Assembly (NCBI RefSeq): GCF_024166365.1
Contig: NC_064844.1
Coordinates: 310,001 to 374,000 of the forward strand
Direction of reading: 5' to 3'
From: Elephas maximus indicus
Lineage: Eukaryota > Chordata > Mammalia > Proboscidea > Elephantidae
Length of the DNA: 64,000 nt
Every line of letters begins with the position of its first letter. Positions within the stretch are counted from its first letter, which is position 1. A model generated the notes under the pieces. It searched no databases. It saw nothing but the letters and a program-made list of their open reading frames with translations, and was not told where the DNA came from. Below, in pieces: positions 44,176 through 55,989 of this stretch. A program made the translations under genes and the position numbers.

Positions 44176-46500
44176 AGCATGTTTCTTCATTAACAGACAT
44201 CTGAGAGAGTAATCAGCATCCTATAAATAGAATATGAGACCAAGAATCAACAGATACCAATTCTGGTAGGAGTTCTATCATCAAACCTAATCACATACCC
44301 CCATGTGTCTTGGGGATTATGATACCTACCTCATAGGATTACTAAAGATCAAGTGAGAAAACATTTAAAAATGCCTTGAGCAGGCTACACAAATAAAAGA
44401 TTTATTCTGATTTTGCCTTTCGGAGACTAATTTTAAATACTCATGAGGACCAGGTTCCATCCTTTTTTCCACATCTGAATATTGAAACTTGAACCTAGGA
44501 CTTCAGCAACAACAAATCAGTCATCAAACCTGTACAGATTTGGTCTTGATTTGCATCCCTGATCAGTCATTATGGGAGTGAAACAGCTGTAGTCAAAATT
44601 TCCCCTCACTGTCCCCTGGGAGCACAGACGTTTCCATATTCAGTTTCATGCAGATACTCTGTTCTCTCCTCTTGCCTCTACCTAGAATGCAAGTTATTAA
44701 ACTCCAAACAAAGATCATCTGAAGAGTTAGAGCACAACAGAAAAAAAAGGAAGGGGGGTTTCCTACTATTTCAGGAAATAATCGTAGTAAATAATTAAAT
44801 AACCCAGTTGTCCTCTCTCCAACTTTATCTTCCAATAGAAATGAGGACACGGACTCTTAGTCAACTAAAATTAAGCCTGAACAATGTCAGTTTCACTTCC
44901 TAACACCAGCCAAATTAACTGGGAACTACTACCACAGCTAATTCTGATGTTCTAGAATGGCTAACGGCTGCTCCAATCTCAAAGAAAAATGCCCATATTA
45001 TATTAATGGCAGGGTTTATACAAAACAGATTAAGTTTACATTTGTAGACAGAAAATTCTAGCAAGTATGCAGGCCCAATACCTTACCCTGAAGTAGAGTA
45101 ATTAATGTAGCAACAATGCTCAAAGCACACAGTCCCAGGTTCTAGACCTTAATAATTGGACTTTACTATAAGAAAAGCTATCTCGTTCAATCATTAGTCA
45201 CTTAAGAAATATTTACTGAGCATTTGCTATATGCTAGGATGATAAAAACTAGAAAGACTTAACATCTGTAAGTACTAAAATCAGGAGCGATACTTGGCTT
45301 ATGTTTACAAAAGAATCATTTTATGGCAAGCTTCAAACAGACTGAATGAGAAGTCTGCAAAGAGATAATAGAGACTTGGATTATTAGGTTTAGTAAAGAA
45401 AATAGGACTGGTAATCAGAATACTTATATTGCTAATACTCTGTGTCTCAATTTTTCTTCTGTTAAATACTGACGCTGCTTGCTCTATTAACTTCACAGAG
45501 AGAATAAAGATAACACAAAAACATGTAACTGGGCTTTGGAAAAATTAAAAGTACTACAGACACAATATACTAGTCAAATATTGTTTAAAAAGGGAAAGAA
45601 AAAAACCACTCACTCAGCTGAAGGCATACACTGTTTTGTCTTGGATATGTTAACCATCTAATATTATGTTAAAATAAAAATCTTAAAGGACAGAAATGAA
45701 GACAGTTCTCCACAGGTCTCTCAAATTTCTGGATGATTTGTGACCAGAAGCACTGACTTCCTTTGTTCCAGAATTTCTTTCCAAGAATGTCAGTACGATA
45801 GAGGCATTGTCTCCCTCCTGGGCAGAGGGCAGAATTGTACTGTACAGTGTAATGAAATGTGGCGCAGAGCCCACCTAAGCTCAGCATTTCTCTTGTAGGA
45901 TGCTCTCCACTGCACGTGCAAATGCCACCTGGCCCTCTTCGCTCACCCTGAGAGAACGGGGCTCGGGCAAGTGGCGCAAATGCTGACACTAGGGCTACTG
46001 TTGGCGCCCCAAGTGATAGAGTATGCCCTTGTCTCTGACCTAGGGGTTTCCTGTCTTCTGCTAGTGTTTACAAAACTGCCTCAGGCTAACTTGTTAGCTT
46101 GCAAGAAGGCTAAAATCTCAGCCTCTTCACAGTTCTGAAGAGAAAGAACCACAGCAATTCTTTTTAATTCTATTCTTTAATTAGCACAGCATTCTAAGCA
46201 AATGGAGACACACTGTTTTGAGGTCATCAACTCTGTAACAACCTAAAGTTGCTGTTAAAACAAACAATTTATTCAAATATCTGCATTCCTCTACTCCAAG
46301 ATGGTCTTCAGTGGTCTCCGATTCAATATTATCATGTACCAGAGCACTTCATCAGAGGTAACCCCACAGTCATTACTTCATCACGAAGAGAAAATACTTA
46401 GGATGTACATGTACGCACAGATATTTGTCCACGCATAAATATTCACAGAGGACACAGTTACAGATACTTCTCAGACATAACCAAACACCTTTCAAGAATG
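44176..46500. other. Intronic sequence, nothing firmly recognised
   Basis: 45195-45245 ('gaaatatttactgagcattt') may be a short L2 3' scrap. A 106-codon minus-strand frame (45669-45989) has no family resemblance. Otherwise single-copy-looking. Confidence 0.4.
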
Positions 46501-46514
46501 CTTTTCTGGGTTTG

Positions 46515-47255
46515 AAGGCTTAGGTCTTTAGCCTCACGGGACAACTCCGTCAACTGGTACCACAAAGGTCACGTTCTGCACCCTAGTGAGGCGAGTAGCA
46601 TCCGGGGTCTTAAAAAAGCTTGCAAACAGCCATCTAAGATACAACTATTGGTCTCTACTGGTAAGGAGCAAAAGAGAAAGAAGGAAACTAAAGTCTCAGG
46701 GAAGAAACTAATCTACAGGGCTAACAGCCTGCACAAGCCACAGTCTCCTCTACCCTGAGACTAGAAAAATTAGACAGCACCTGCCTACCACTACCGACCG
46801 TTCCGATCAGGACCGGACAGACGAGGAGAAAAATGTGAAACAGAACTCCAGTTCTTAAAATGTCCAGACTTACTGGGCCAGTTGAGACTGGACGATTCCC
46901 TGAGATTACTGCCCTAAAATGTTCTTTAAGACATAAACCAGAATTATCCCTTGGGATTACCTTATAGTGAAATAACACTGGCACACAAAATAAACCATAA
47001 GTATGAGGCTCCATTAAAAAAAAAATCTATATGGGACCAAAAGGTCAACAATTCCTAAAAAACAAAGATGAGTAGACAAGGGAGGCAGGGAAGCTAGAGT
47101 ACTGAAAACAGAACAAGGACACAATTAATGAGAATGTTGACACATTGTGAAAAATGTAACTAATGTCACTGGACAACCTGTGTAAAAACTGTCCAGATGG
47201 GAACCTAATTTGCTGTGTAAACTTTTACTGAAAACACAATATTATTTTTTTAAAA
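46515..47255 (+). mobile_element. L1 3' UTR, sense, older subfamily
   Basis: 'actccgtcaactggtaccac', 'tctgcaccctagtgaggcga', 'catccggggtcttaaaaaag', 'cagccatctaagatacaact' and 'tgctgtgtaaacttttactg' AAAACACAATA. Same layout as the end of the L1 at 62-64 kb but more diverged; no coding part retained. Confidence 0.85.
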
Positions 47256-47329
47256 AAGAAGACAAAAATGCTTAGAACTTAAATTCCTAATTCCTTGCTT
47301 TCCTTCACTCTTTAGAAGGAAGCGTTTTT

Positions 47330-47705
47330 ATAACATCAGATGCAACTAATGCCAGAAAACGAACAAGTCTGTCTTGGAAGAAGTATAGCCGGAATGCTCC
47401 TTAGAAGCGAGGATGGCGAGACTTCATCTCACGTACTTTGTTCTGGACATGTTATCAGGAGGAACCAGTCCCTGGAGAGGGATATCACGCCTGGTGAACT
47501 GGAGGGTCAGTGAAAAAGAGGAAGACCCTCAAAGAGATGGACTGACACAGTGGCTGCAACAACGGACTTAAACAATGACTGTGAGCTTGGCACAAGACCA
47601 CGCAGTGTTCCGTTCTGTTGTACACAGGGTCGCTATGAGTTGGAACCGTTGTACATAGGGTCATTATGAGTTGGAGCCGACTCGACAGCACAAACAACAA
47701 CAACA
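47330..47705 (+). mobile_element. RTE/BovB-type LINE 3' end, sense
   Basis: 'gtctgtcttggaagaagtat', 'gaatgctccttagaagcgag', 'ctggacatgttatcaggagg', 'aagaggaagaccctcaaaga' and the terminal tail GGTCATTATGAGTTGGAGCCGACTCGACAGCAC in part, with a CAA-rich end. A 31-bp unit of the tail is duplicated in tandem (47617-47647, 47648-47678). Confidence 0.92.
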
Positions 47706-48340
47706 AAAATCTTTGTATTTGAAATACCCTTTGGAGTCCATAGAATTTGAGCTGTGAGGGTAGAAAAAACTAAGCACAATGAAAAGCAAAAAGCAAAGCG
47801 TAAAAAATTTTTTTTGAGATTTGTCAGCTTCTAAAACACATCAGTATCTAGGCATTTTTCCTTATAAAGGCATGGCATTAGACACAAGAAGATTTAAGAG
47901 AGATCTGTACAAACACGCTTGCTTTTGGAAAAACAACACAAAGCGCACATCTCAATGAGAGTTGAGTTTATTATCCAGGGAGGTTCAGGTGCGATGTGTT
48001 TCACAGCTTCACCCTTACTCAACAACAGCTGGTAAAACAGGTATGACTCGTTGCTTGTTGTTCTGTCTTATCAAATGAACACGGCTGGCGGGTGATACAT
48101 TATTTCGCTCCTAGATGGTGACGACATCACATCACAAGTAGCAGATGCATTGCCATCAGCATCCCGCCAGTACAACGTACGAAGTATGACAAATTCATGG
48201 GCTCCACAGGACCAGAAAAACCTAAAAATAAACTGCACTATTTCTTCCGCTAACCTTTGATAAGAATTAAGTAATTTAAGTCTAAAAATGAAGCTAATTG
48301 TAGATATAATTAACTGCATTTTTTAGGTAAACATTGCGCA
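47706..48340. other. Intronic sequence, nothing recognised
   Basis: No gene or named repeat. Confidence 0.4.
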
Positions 48341-48429
48341 CCTTCTAGGTTTGTTTGCAAAGAAATTAGCATAGCGTGCTTACAAAAATACCTTGGTGTG
48401 GGGAGTGCTTGGCAAACAAACCTAGAAGG
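48341..48429. repeat. 18-bp perfect inverted repeat with 53-bp loop
   Basis: CCTTCTAGGTTTGTTTGC at 48341-48358 is the exact reverse complement of 48412-48429. The arms do not extend with matched bases outward. The loop shows no further pairing that I can see. It could be the terminus pair of an unrecognised MITE or a chance/conserved hairpin. Confidence 0.95.
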
Positions 48430-49090
48430 CAGACGTTATTTGCATAAATATGGTCCTGACATTAATATGGTGCATAAATGTGGGTGTATACGCACATTTC
48501 ATAAAGTTGAAACTGTGAGCACCTAGCATAGTGCTCTACTTTCTTCTTTCAGGGAACCGCCCCCAATTCCCATAAACACTGCTTTTTGCTTTTCATTGTG
48601 CTGTTTTTTGCTATTCTCACAACTTAAATTCTTTGAACCCAAATACTATCACAAATACTAACATTAGTTACAACTAATATTTAAAACACCACTTTTTATT
48701 AACACTGAAAAGTCCACGTAAAGCCATAGGAGGGTACTAATGAAACTTAAAATACAAATATATGGGGTCATTCTGTTTCTCAAATTTTTGAAGCAAATAA
48801 TTTAAATTAACATTGGAATCATGGAAGAGTGCCTGGTTAATGCAACAGCTGGTACTACAGTCTAGATCTCTTTGACACCCACTCTCAGGTCTTTCCGCTA
48901 TATCATGTTGCCTTCTTATTTCCAGTTTTTAATAATGGATATAGAATATCAATAGAACCTGTGTCTTCAGTCTCCAGAATGGCCAAGGACAAGAACCCTA
49001 CCTAAGTCATTGCGTGGAGGCCTTTTTCCTTGTTCTCTTGTTCAAAAACAGCTTTAAGTGGATTTTTAGGAAAAATTATTTAAAAGCCAA
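48430..49090. other. Intronic sequence, nothing recognised
   Basis: A phrase TGCATAAATATGGT / TGCATAAATGTGG occurs twice (48441, 48473). Otherwise unassigned. Confidence 0.4.
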
Positions 49091-49099
49091 AGCAAAACA

Positions 49100-50365
49100 T
49101 TCTATTTCCACTAATGGTGGAGTAGCTTATATTGAACATATTATCCTGCAGAGGAAAATTATAAACACTGGACAGGGGAAACAACAATAACAACAAACTC
49201 ACAACTATGTGAAGGCACTGAAAAGCCATCAAAAGCAGACAGGAATTGCTGGGGAGTCAACACCTAGGAAATGACATTCACTGGATAAGTCTGTTCCCCT
49301 AACCTTTTAAATTTTAAACAGCTGTGTGCCAGTGGGCAGGCTCCGGTCAGTGCTGAATTGGTAACTAAAACTTGGGTAAAAATTTGCAGTACTACTGGCT
49401 TGAAGAACTAAGAGGACAGAGAGTGAGGCTACCATACCAGCCAGAAATTGATAGAAAGTGCTAAAAAAGAGAGAACACAAGAGAATCAACCCCACTGTCT
49501 ACATATAAATGCTACTTACATTTGTGGCTGACAAGTTAACTCTGCATGCATGGAGAAGACTCCAAGCCGTACAGATAAAGCTGAAAGATCAGAACGGAGA
49601 CTTCAGTTGCTACCCACTGCAGGGGAGACAGAGTTTGGTGTTAGATTCAGTCAAATTAATTGCCTGATAACACAAAAAATCAATAATCCACAAGAGTCCT
49701 AACAGAATCCATAGTATCTACAATGTATCATCCACAATGTCCACTACGCAATCCAAAATTATTAGACATATGAAGAAACAGGAAAAGGTGACACATACTC
49801 AAGAGAGAAGATGATGCATAGAGACCAAGCTTGAAATGCCCAGATGTTGGAATTAGCAGATAAAGCTACTATTATAACTATGCTTAAAGTGTACAGAAAA
49901 AGATGTTTGAAATGAATGCACAAATAGGAAATATCTGCAGAGAAACAGAAACTGTACAAAGAGCCAAATTTAAATGCTAAAGCTAAAAAATACAATAACC
50001 GACATAAAAATTCTCCAAATGGGCAAAACTCCAGATTAGAGATGACAGAAGTTTAAAGAGTTGATAGAAATTGTCCAGCTTGAAGAAAAGAGAGAAAAAA
50101 AGAATTTTTTTTAAAGAAGAGAGCCCGTGGAACATGTGGAACAATATGAAAAGATTTCACATACGTGTAACTGCATTCCCACAAGAGAATCAGAGTGAGG
50201 AAATGAGGCAGAAAAAGTGTTTGGAAAAAAAAAGACCAGAAGGTTTCCAAATTGGTAAAACATAAATGTTCAAATTCAAGAAGTACAGTGAACTCCAAGC
50301 AGGATAAATACAAAGAAACCCGCACCTAGGCAAATCATCCCGAAATTGCTGAAAGCCAGTAGATG
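49100..50365 (+). mobile_element. Ancient L1 (L1M-type) 5' region, sense
   Basis: 'cccagatgttggaattagca', GATAAAGCTACTATTATAAC, 'atatctgcagagaaacagaa', 'actccagattagagatgaca', 'tgaagaaaagagagaaaaaa' and 'caggataaatacaaagaaac' match, in order, the 5' UTR/ORF1-proximal segment of old L1M elements. The upstream part (49100-49740) reads like the same element's more variable leader. Frames are ruined; it lacks ORF2. Confidence 0.7.
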
Positions 50366-50860
50366 AAACAGGAACCATGGTTGAGTGCGAAAGACTGCCA
50401 TTTGTCCCTCAGTGTCCATCTTCCCTTCTTCCATAGTAACAAACCAGAACAAAGACAGGTCCCTCTCTGCCTTGCACCAAGGAATGGCCATATAAGTTCT
50501 AGTCAATGGGATATAAATGGAAGCATTACTGCGACCACTTTAAAGAATTTTCTTTAAAAGACAGGAGATACGTACCCTTTGACCCTTCCTCCATCCAATG
50601 TCTGAGATGTGGACATAATGGACTCCTGAACCACGAGGAGAAGGAGAACAGCCTAGGACAACTGAGTGATCTGACAGGAAAGTCAGGGAGACTCTGGAGA
50701 CTACATGGAGCAGTGCCTATGTATGGACTTTCACATAAAAGAGAAACAGACTTCAATCTTTTTAAAGCCTTTGTTAATGTAGATATCTGTTACTTGGAGC
50801 CGATCTTAATCCCAACAGACATAACGGATAAGGAAAAACAGGATGGTTAAGTTTTGAGTG
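50366..50860 (+). mobile_element. Possible ancient LTR or MER-type remnant
   Basis: 'gaatggccatataagttcta' GTCAATGGGATAT, 'gagactacatggagcagtgc' and 'gataaggaaaa'-type phrases recall an old LTR-like repeat common in mammals. A 114-codon plus-strand frame (50506-50850) crosses it but is not a recognised protein. Confidence 0.4.
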
Positions 50861-51228
50861 AGCTGTACAATCATCCCACTGGAAGCACACTGTTAGGAGA
50901 TGATATACTCTGAGAAAGGAGATGAGGAACTTTTAATTACTACTCCTTCCTCCAATTTAACTTGGCAGGTTGAAGGGTGGTTTGTACACATACACTAGAC
51001 TCTTTTAAACAGTGGGCTCAGCTGACTGAGAAGGTCTTTGGTATAGACACAGAATGCTGACAGTTGCTATGAAGCCCAATCACACTGATGACTTGACAGA
51101 GTACATAAGCTTACAGAACCATTAACATGTTTTATTGAACATATGGCTTTAAAAACCTTTGGACTATTCACAGCGTTGCTCTCAATCAATTCCAGGATGC
51201 CCAAATGGCACCGATTATGATATAATCA
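50861..51228. other. Intronic sequence, nothing recognised
   Basis: No gene or named repeat. Confidence 0.4.
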
Positions 51229-51241
51229 TAAAAAAAAAAAA

Positions 51242-51452
51242 AACCCCAAACCAAACCCATTGCCACAGAGTTGATTTCTGACTCACAGCAACCCTACAGA
51301 ACACAGTAGAACTGACCTCTAGGGTTTCCAAGGCTATAGTCTTTACGGAAGCAGGCTGCCATATCTTTCTCCCATGTAGTAGCTGGTGGGTTCAAACCAC
51401 TGACATTTTGGTTAGCAGCTGAGTGCTTAACCACTGCTCCACTAGGACTCCT
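51242..51452 (-). mobile_element. AfroSINE, antisense, with extra middle block
   Basis: 'aaaccaaacccattgccaca', 'gggtttccaaggctatagtc', subtype block 'tttacggaagcaggctgcca', and head 'ccactgctccactaggactc'. GATATAATCA and TGATATAACCA flank it at about 51218 and 51453. Confidence 0.93.
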
Positions 51453-51464
51453 TGATATAACCAC

Positions 51465-51869
51465 AGGAGACTTAAAAAATCCTTTCCTGAAAGAGTCACT
51501 CAGGAAATCCATAAAAGAATCATTCTTAACATCATTACAGGGCTAAATAACCAATGAGGTACACTGTTTAACCACACTCAGAAATTTGTCTATTAGAAAT
51601 ATATCAAGAGACTTGAAAGATTAAAGTGCCATTAGAAGATAAAGACCAGAGATGAGCTGAAGAAAGTTTGTTCTAAGTCACCGACTTTTTAGAATGACAA
51701 TTAGGATGCATAGCTGAAAAATGTTAACATTTCAGCACAGTAATACAATTTCTTAACAACTCTTTGAAATGACTCTACAATTTTTTAAAATTGATGCGTT
51801 TCACCAATTGTGAGTTGCAATTAGAGAAGTATACATGCTTCACTGAAACTTTAGAGACCTCAGGTGGTG
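51465..51869. other. Intronic sequence, nothing recognised
   Basis: No gene or named repeat. Confidence 0.4.
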
Positions 51870-54200
51870 TCTTACTCATCAAGTGCTGCTATAAAACAAA
51901 TTTAACAAGTGGGTGGCTTTAACAAACAGTTTCATTTTCTCACAGTTTAAGAGGCTAGAAGTCCGAATTCAGGGTGCCAGCTCTAGGGGGAGGTTTTCTC
52001 TCTGTGTCAGCTCTAGAGGAAGAGCCTTGTCTCTTCTGAGCTTCTGCTACTGGGAGATCTTTACGTGTCTTAGCATCTATCTTACCCCATCTCTCTCTCT
52101 GTTTAATCTTTTTTTATGTCTCAGAAGAGACTGACTCAAGATACACCCTACAGTAATCCTGCCTCATTAACATAATAAAGACAACCTATTCCCAAATGAG
52201 ATTATAACCACAGGAATAGAGGTTAGGGTTTACAACACATATTTTGAACGGCGGAATGGCATCAAGGACATCATACATGAAGAAAGCAAGAGGTCACTAA
52301 AAACACAGGAAAGAAAGACCAAAATAGACAGCAGAAGAGACTCTGAAACTTTCTCTTGAACATAGATTAGCTAAAACAAAAGGAAGAAATGATGAAGTCA
52401 AAGAGCTGAACAGCAGATTTCAAAGGTCGGCTTGAAAAGACAAAGTATCATAATGAAATACGCAAAGATCTGAAAATAGAAAACCAAAAAGGAAGCACGT
52501 GCTTGGTATTTTTTAAGCTGAAAGAACTGAAGAAAAAATTAAAGCCTCAAGTTGCAATGCTGACGGACTCTACAGGGAAAATACTAAACAACACGGGAAG
52601 CATGAAAAGAAGCTGGAAGGAATACACAGAGTCACTATACCAAAAAGAACTGGTCAACATTCAACCATTTCAGGAGGTGGCATATGATCGAGAGCTGATG
52701 AAAGAAGAGGTCCAAGCTGCACTGAAAGCACTGGCGAAAAACAAGGCTTCAGAACTGACGGAACACCAATTGAGACGTTTCAACGAGTGGACGCTGCGCT
52801 GGAAGTGCTCGCTCATCTGTGCCAAGAAATTTGGAAGACAGCTACTTGGCCAACTGACTGGAAGAGATCCACATTTGCACCATTCCAAAGAAAGGTAATC
52901 CAACAGAATGCAGACAGTATCAAACAATATCATTAATAACACACACAAGTAAAATTTTGCTGAAGATCATTCAAAAGCGGTTGCAGCAATGCATCAACAG
53001 GGAACTGCCAGAAATTCAAGCCAGGTTCAGAAGAGTATGTGGATGTCAGATAGATCCTGGCTGAAAGCAGAGAATACTAGAAAGATATTTACTTGTGTTT
53101 TATTGACTATGTAAAGGCATTCGACTGTGTGATCATAACAAATTATGGATAAAACTGCGAAGAATGAGAATTCCAGAACACTGAATTGTGCTCATGAGGA
53201 ACCTGTACTTAGACCAAGAGGCAGTTGTTCAAACAGAACAAGGGGATACTGACTGGTTTAAAGTCAGGAAAGGTGTGCATCAGGCTTGTATCCTTTCATC
53301 ATACCTATTCAATCTGTACGCTGAGCAAATAATCTGGGAAGCTGAACTATATGAAGAAAAACGGGGCATCAGGATTAGAGGAGGACTCGTTAACAACCTG
53401 TGTTATGCAGATGACACAACCTTGCTTGCTGAAAGTGAAGAGGACTTGAAGTACTTACTAATGAAGATCAAAGAGCAGAGCCTTCAGTATGGATTACACC
53501 TCAACATAAAGAAAACAAAAATCCTCACACCTGGACCAATGAGCAACATCATGATAAATGGAGAAAAGATTGAAGCTGTCAAGGATTTCATTTTACTTAG
53601 ATTCACAAGCAGTGCCCATGGAAATGGTCAAGAATTCAAACTATGCATTGCATTGGGCAAATCTGCTGAGAAAGATCTCTTCAAAGTGTTAAAAAGCAAA
53701 GATGTCATTTTAAGGATTAAGATGCTTTGGTGTTTTCAATCACCTCATATGCATGTGAAAGCTGGACAACGAATAAGGAAGACTGAAGAAGGGTTGATGC
53801 CTTTGAATTACGGTATTGGCGAAGAATACTGAATATACCAAGGACTGTCAGAAGAACTAACAAATCTGTCTGGGAAGAAGTGAAGCCAGAATGCTCATTA
53901 GAAGCGAGGAGGGCGACTTTGGTTCATCTCACAAGCTTTGGACATGTTATCAGGAGGAACCTGGCCCTGGAGGAGGACATCACACTTGGTAGAGTAGAGG
54001 GTCAGAGAGAAAAGAGGATGACCCTCAACAAGATACATTGCCTCAGGGGCCGTAACAATGGGCATAACAAGGATGGTGACGATGGCGCAGGACCGGGAAG
54101 TGTTTCGTTCTATTGTACATAGGGTAGCTATGAGTCAGAATCAACTTGACGGCATCTAACAACAACATTTTGGGCGGAAATGATTCAGTCCATAACAGGT
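51870..54200 (-). mobile_element. MaLR LTR, antisense, split by an RTE insertion
   Basis: The left part 51870-52251 has 'aagtgctgctataaaacaaa', GTGGGTGGCTTTAACAAACAG, 'ctcacagtttaagaggctag' and 'attcccaaatgagattataa'. The right part 54181-54200 supplies the expected terminal 'tgattcagtccataacaggt'. The two are contiguous in the LTR consensus; the 1.9 kb between them is the RTE. Confidence 0.85.
52252..54166 (+). mobile_element. RTE/BovB-type LINE, best-preserved copy, 5'-truncated
   Basis: About 1.9 kb covering the reverse transcriptase and 3' end. The 52503-52898 frame holds the RT entry motifs (EEVQAALKALAKNKAS; a decayed LCxKIWKT region). The 53188-53832 frame (214 residues) holds CILSSYLFNLYAEQII, the active site YADD (53404-53415, in NNLCYADDTTLL) and LHLNIKKTKIL. 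53880-54122 encodes the terminal domain with VIRR and a NALAL-like residue run, then the tail GAGTCAGAATCAACTTGACGG and CAACAACA. Frames are separated by stops and indels around 52900-53190 and 53830-53880, so it is inactive. The endonuclease domain is absent. Target-site duplication ATTTTGRRCGG at 52241-52251 and 54167-54177. Confidence 0.95.
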
Positions 54201-54700
54201 AGCTTAGAAGTCAAATGGATTTTTTAAACAATCAAGACTCCAAAGTAAAAGCTAATTGTTTGTGGATTTAAAAGCCTGTTATGAGATGTTCTGAGTCTCC
54301 CTATGGTAAGCAGGTAATAAGATAAATAAGCTGCATCAAAAGCCCAGATCGAAGAGCAATATTCTCTAACAATCTGCAAATACATTTCTTTACAATCTTG
54401 TTATTAAATGACATTTCTGAGCTAATAATGAACGTGAATGGAAAATAAAATTCAATATTACAAATATTCAGTTCACTCAGATTTTTAGAACCTACATGGA
54501 TGAAGGTATACCTTTAATTCCACACTTGTCACTGAGCTTCCAATTATAAGGAAGAAAGGTATGTCTTTAAGAAAATAAAAGTTTAATTTTAAGTAACAAT
54601 GCCACGCCATGTTCCTTGACTACTTCAAGTCCCAAAAACGTCAGTCACAAGTCTTTCAAGGAGAAAGATAATCAAAATAAGGGCAGACTTTTCTCACCGT
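54201..54700. other. Intronic sequence, nothing recognised
   Basis: AT-rich, no gene or named repeat. Confidence 0.4.
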
Positions 54701-54701
54701 A

Positions 54702-54857
54702 AAAAAACCAGTTGCCATCGAGTCGATTCTGACCCCCAGCAACCCTACAGGACAGAGCAAACTGTCCCACAGGGCTTCCAAGGAGCTGCTGGTGGATTCG
54801 AACTGCTGACCTTTTGGTTAGCTCCCAAATGCGTAACCACGGCGCCACCAGGGCTTC
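54702..54857 (-). mobile_element. AfroSINE, antisense
   Basis: 'accagttgccatcgagtcga', 'gtcccacagggcttccaagg', head 'accacggcgccaccagggct'. CTTTTCTCACC (54688) and CTTTTCTCCTC (54857) flank it. Confidence 0.94.
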
Positions 54858-54867
54858 TTTTCTCCTC

Positions 54868-55424
54868 TTAGCTCTTCCCAGTGATCAGAAGTATGTTTTT
54901 AACTGTCACATGACAGAAGTCAGTTTACAAAATGAAGTCTCTACAGCAAGGCACGTGACCCCTGACCTCTCTCAGCCGGCCTCTTCCTGAGTAATAAATT
55001 CCATCTCCCACAGAACTGTTGGAGGCTAAACAACAAAATGCAGCAATAGAGAAAACAAGTAAAATGAGAAAGAAAAAAAAAAGAACAGAAAATTTTCCTT
55101 CTTTTTTTGCAACAAAAGCAGATACAAAATCGTATCCTGCATCTCCAGCGTTTAAGGGTGTTTAACAAAGGCTCACCGGGTAAATCCCTGGAAGAAAAAG
55201 CGCACAACACTGGCGACTCACTGGGGTGGTAGAATAGTACTAGATATTTCTCTTTTTTTACTCTATTTTTCAAATTTTCTCCAATGTTAGTTTTATCACT
55301 TTTATAATTAAAAAGAAAAATTATAAATACAATGTGGGAAGTCTATTAAAAATTAGTCCTCTTTTTGGTGAGAGAATAGTGATACTTATTTATGTAACAA
55401 TCTAATGTCTCATGTAGCCATCCA
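54868..55424. other. Intronic sequence, nothing recognised
   Basis: A 110-codon minus-strand frame (54941-55273) is K/F/L-rich from A/T tracts; no family resemblance. Confidence 0.4.
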
Positions 55425-55600
55425 GCGTGTGATCCGTGGACCAGCACATTGAGCATCACCTAGAAGTTTGAGAGAAATGCAGAATCTCAGGCCTCACTCC
55501 AGACCCTATTAAATCAGAGCCTACATTTTAATATTTACAGATGTTTCACAGGCATATTACAGGTTGAGGAGCACTACTCTGGAGTATTCATTTGGGAAGA
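55425..55600 (+). mobile_element. MER5-like hAT element
   Basis: 'gtgatccgtggaccagcaca', 'gcatcacctagaagtttgag', 'atgcagaatctcaggcctca' and 'tattacaggttgaggagcac' follow the MER5 layout in order. Confidence 0.8.
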
Positions 55601-55985
55601 AACACCGATGCTGATTTCTTTCTAAGTCCTTCCCACGTCAGTCCACATGGATCATGATTTGGGATTTCCCTGTTAGACTTACTCATGCAATTCCAGTAAA
55701 TGCTGACAATAAGCGATAATGACAATAAGAACACATTAATCATACTTCGTACACTACATCCTGGGCAAGGCTTTTAAAAGAAAGCATAGCTCCAAATTCA
55801 AAACCCAAGCCACCATCCCCTACCTTCCCCACTGCAATACCCATGTCCACGGAAGCAGAACACAAGTTGAGTATGCCAGAGTCTTAATAAAACCAGAAAC
55901 TCATTAATGAGAAAACACTAGAACGACATGGGGTGGCGTGACATTGCAGTACTGGACTTGCTCAAGTTTAAGCCTGTCTCTTCCT
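55601..55985. other. Intronic sequence, nothing recognised
   Basis: No gene or named repeat. Confidence 0.4.
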
Positions 55986-55989
55986 TATC

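Noticed and set aside
50506-50850. 114-codon plus-strand frame as a novel gene
   Set aside because: Lies in what looks like an ancient LTR/MER remnant. No family resemblance and no transcription signals.
53188-53832. Host gene encoding a reverse transcriptase
   Set aside because: It is the RT part of an RTE LINE with truncated 5' end, broken frames and a target-site duplication. Not a domesticated gene.
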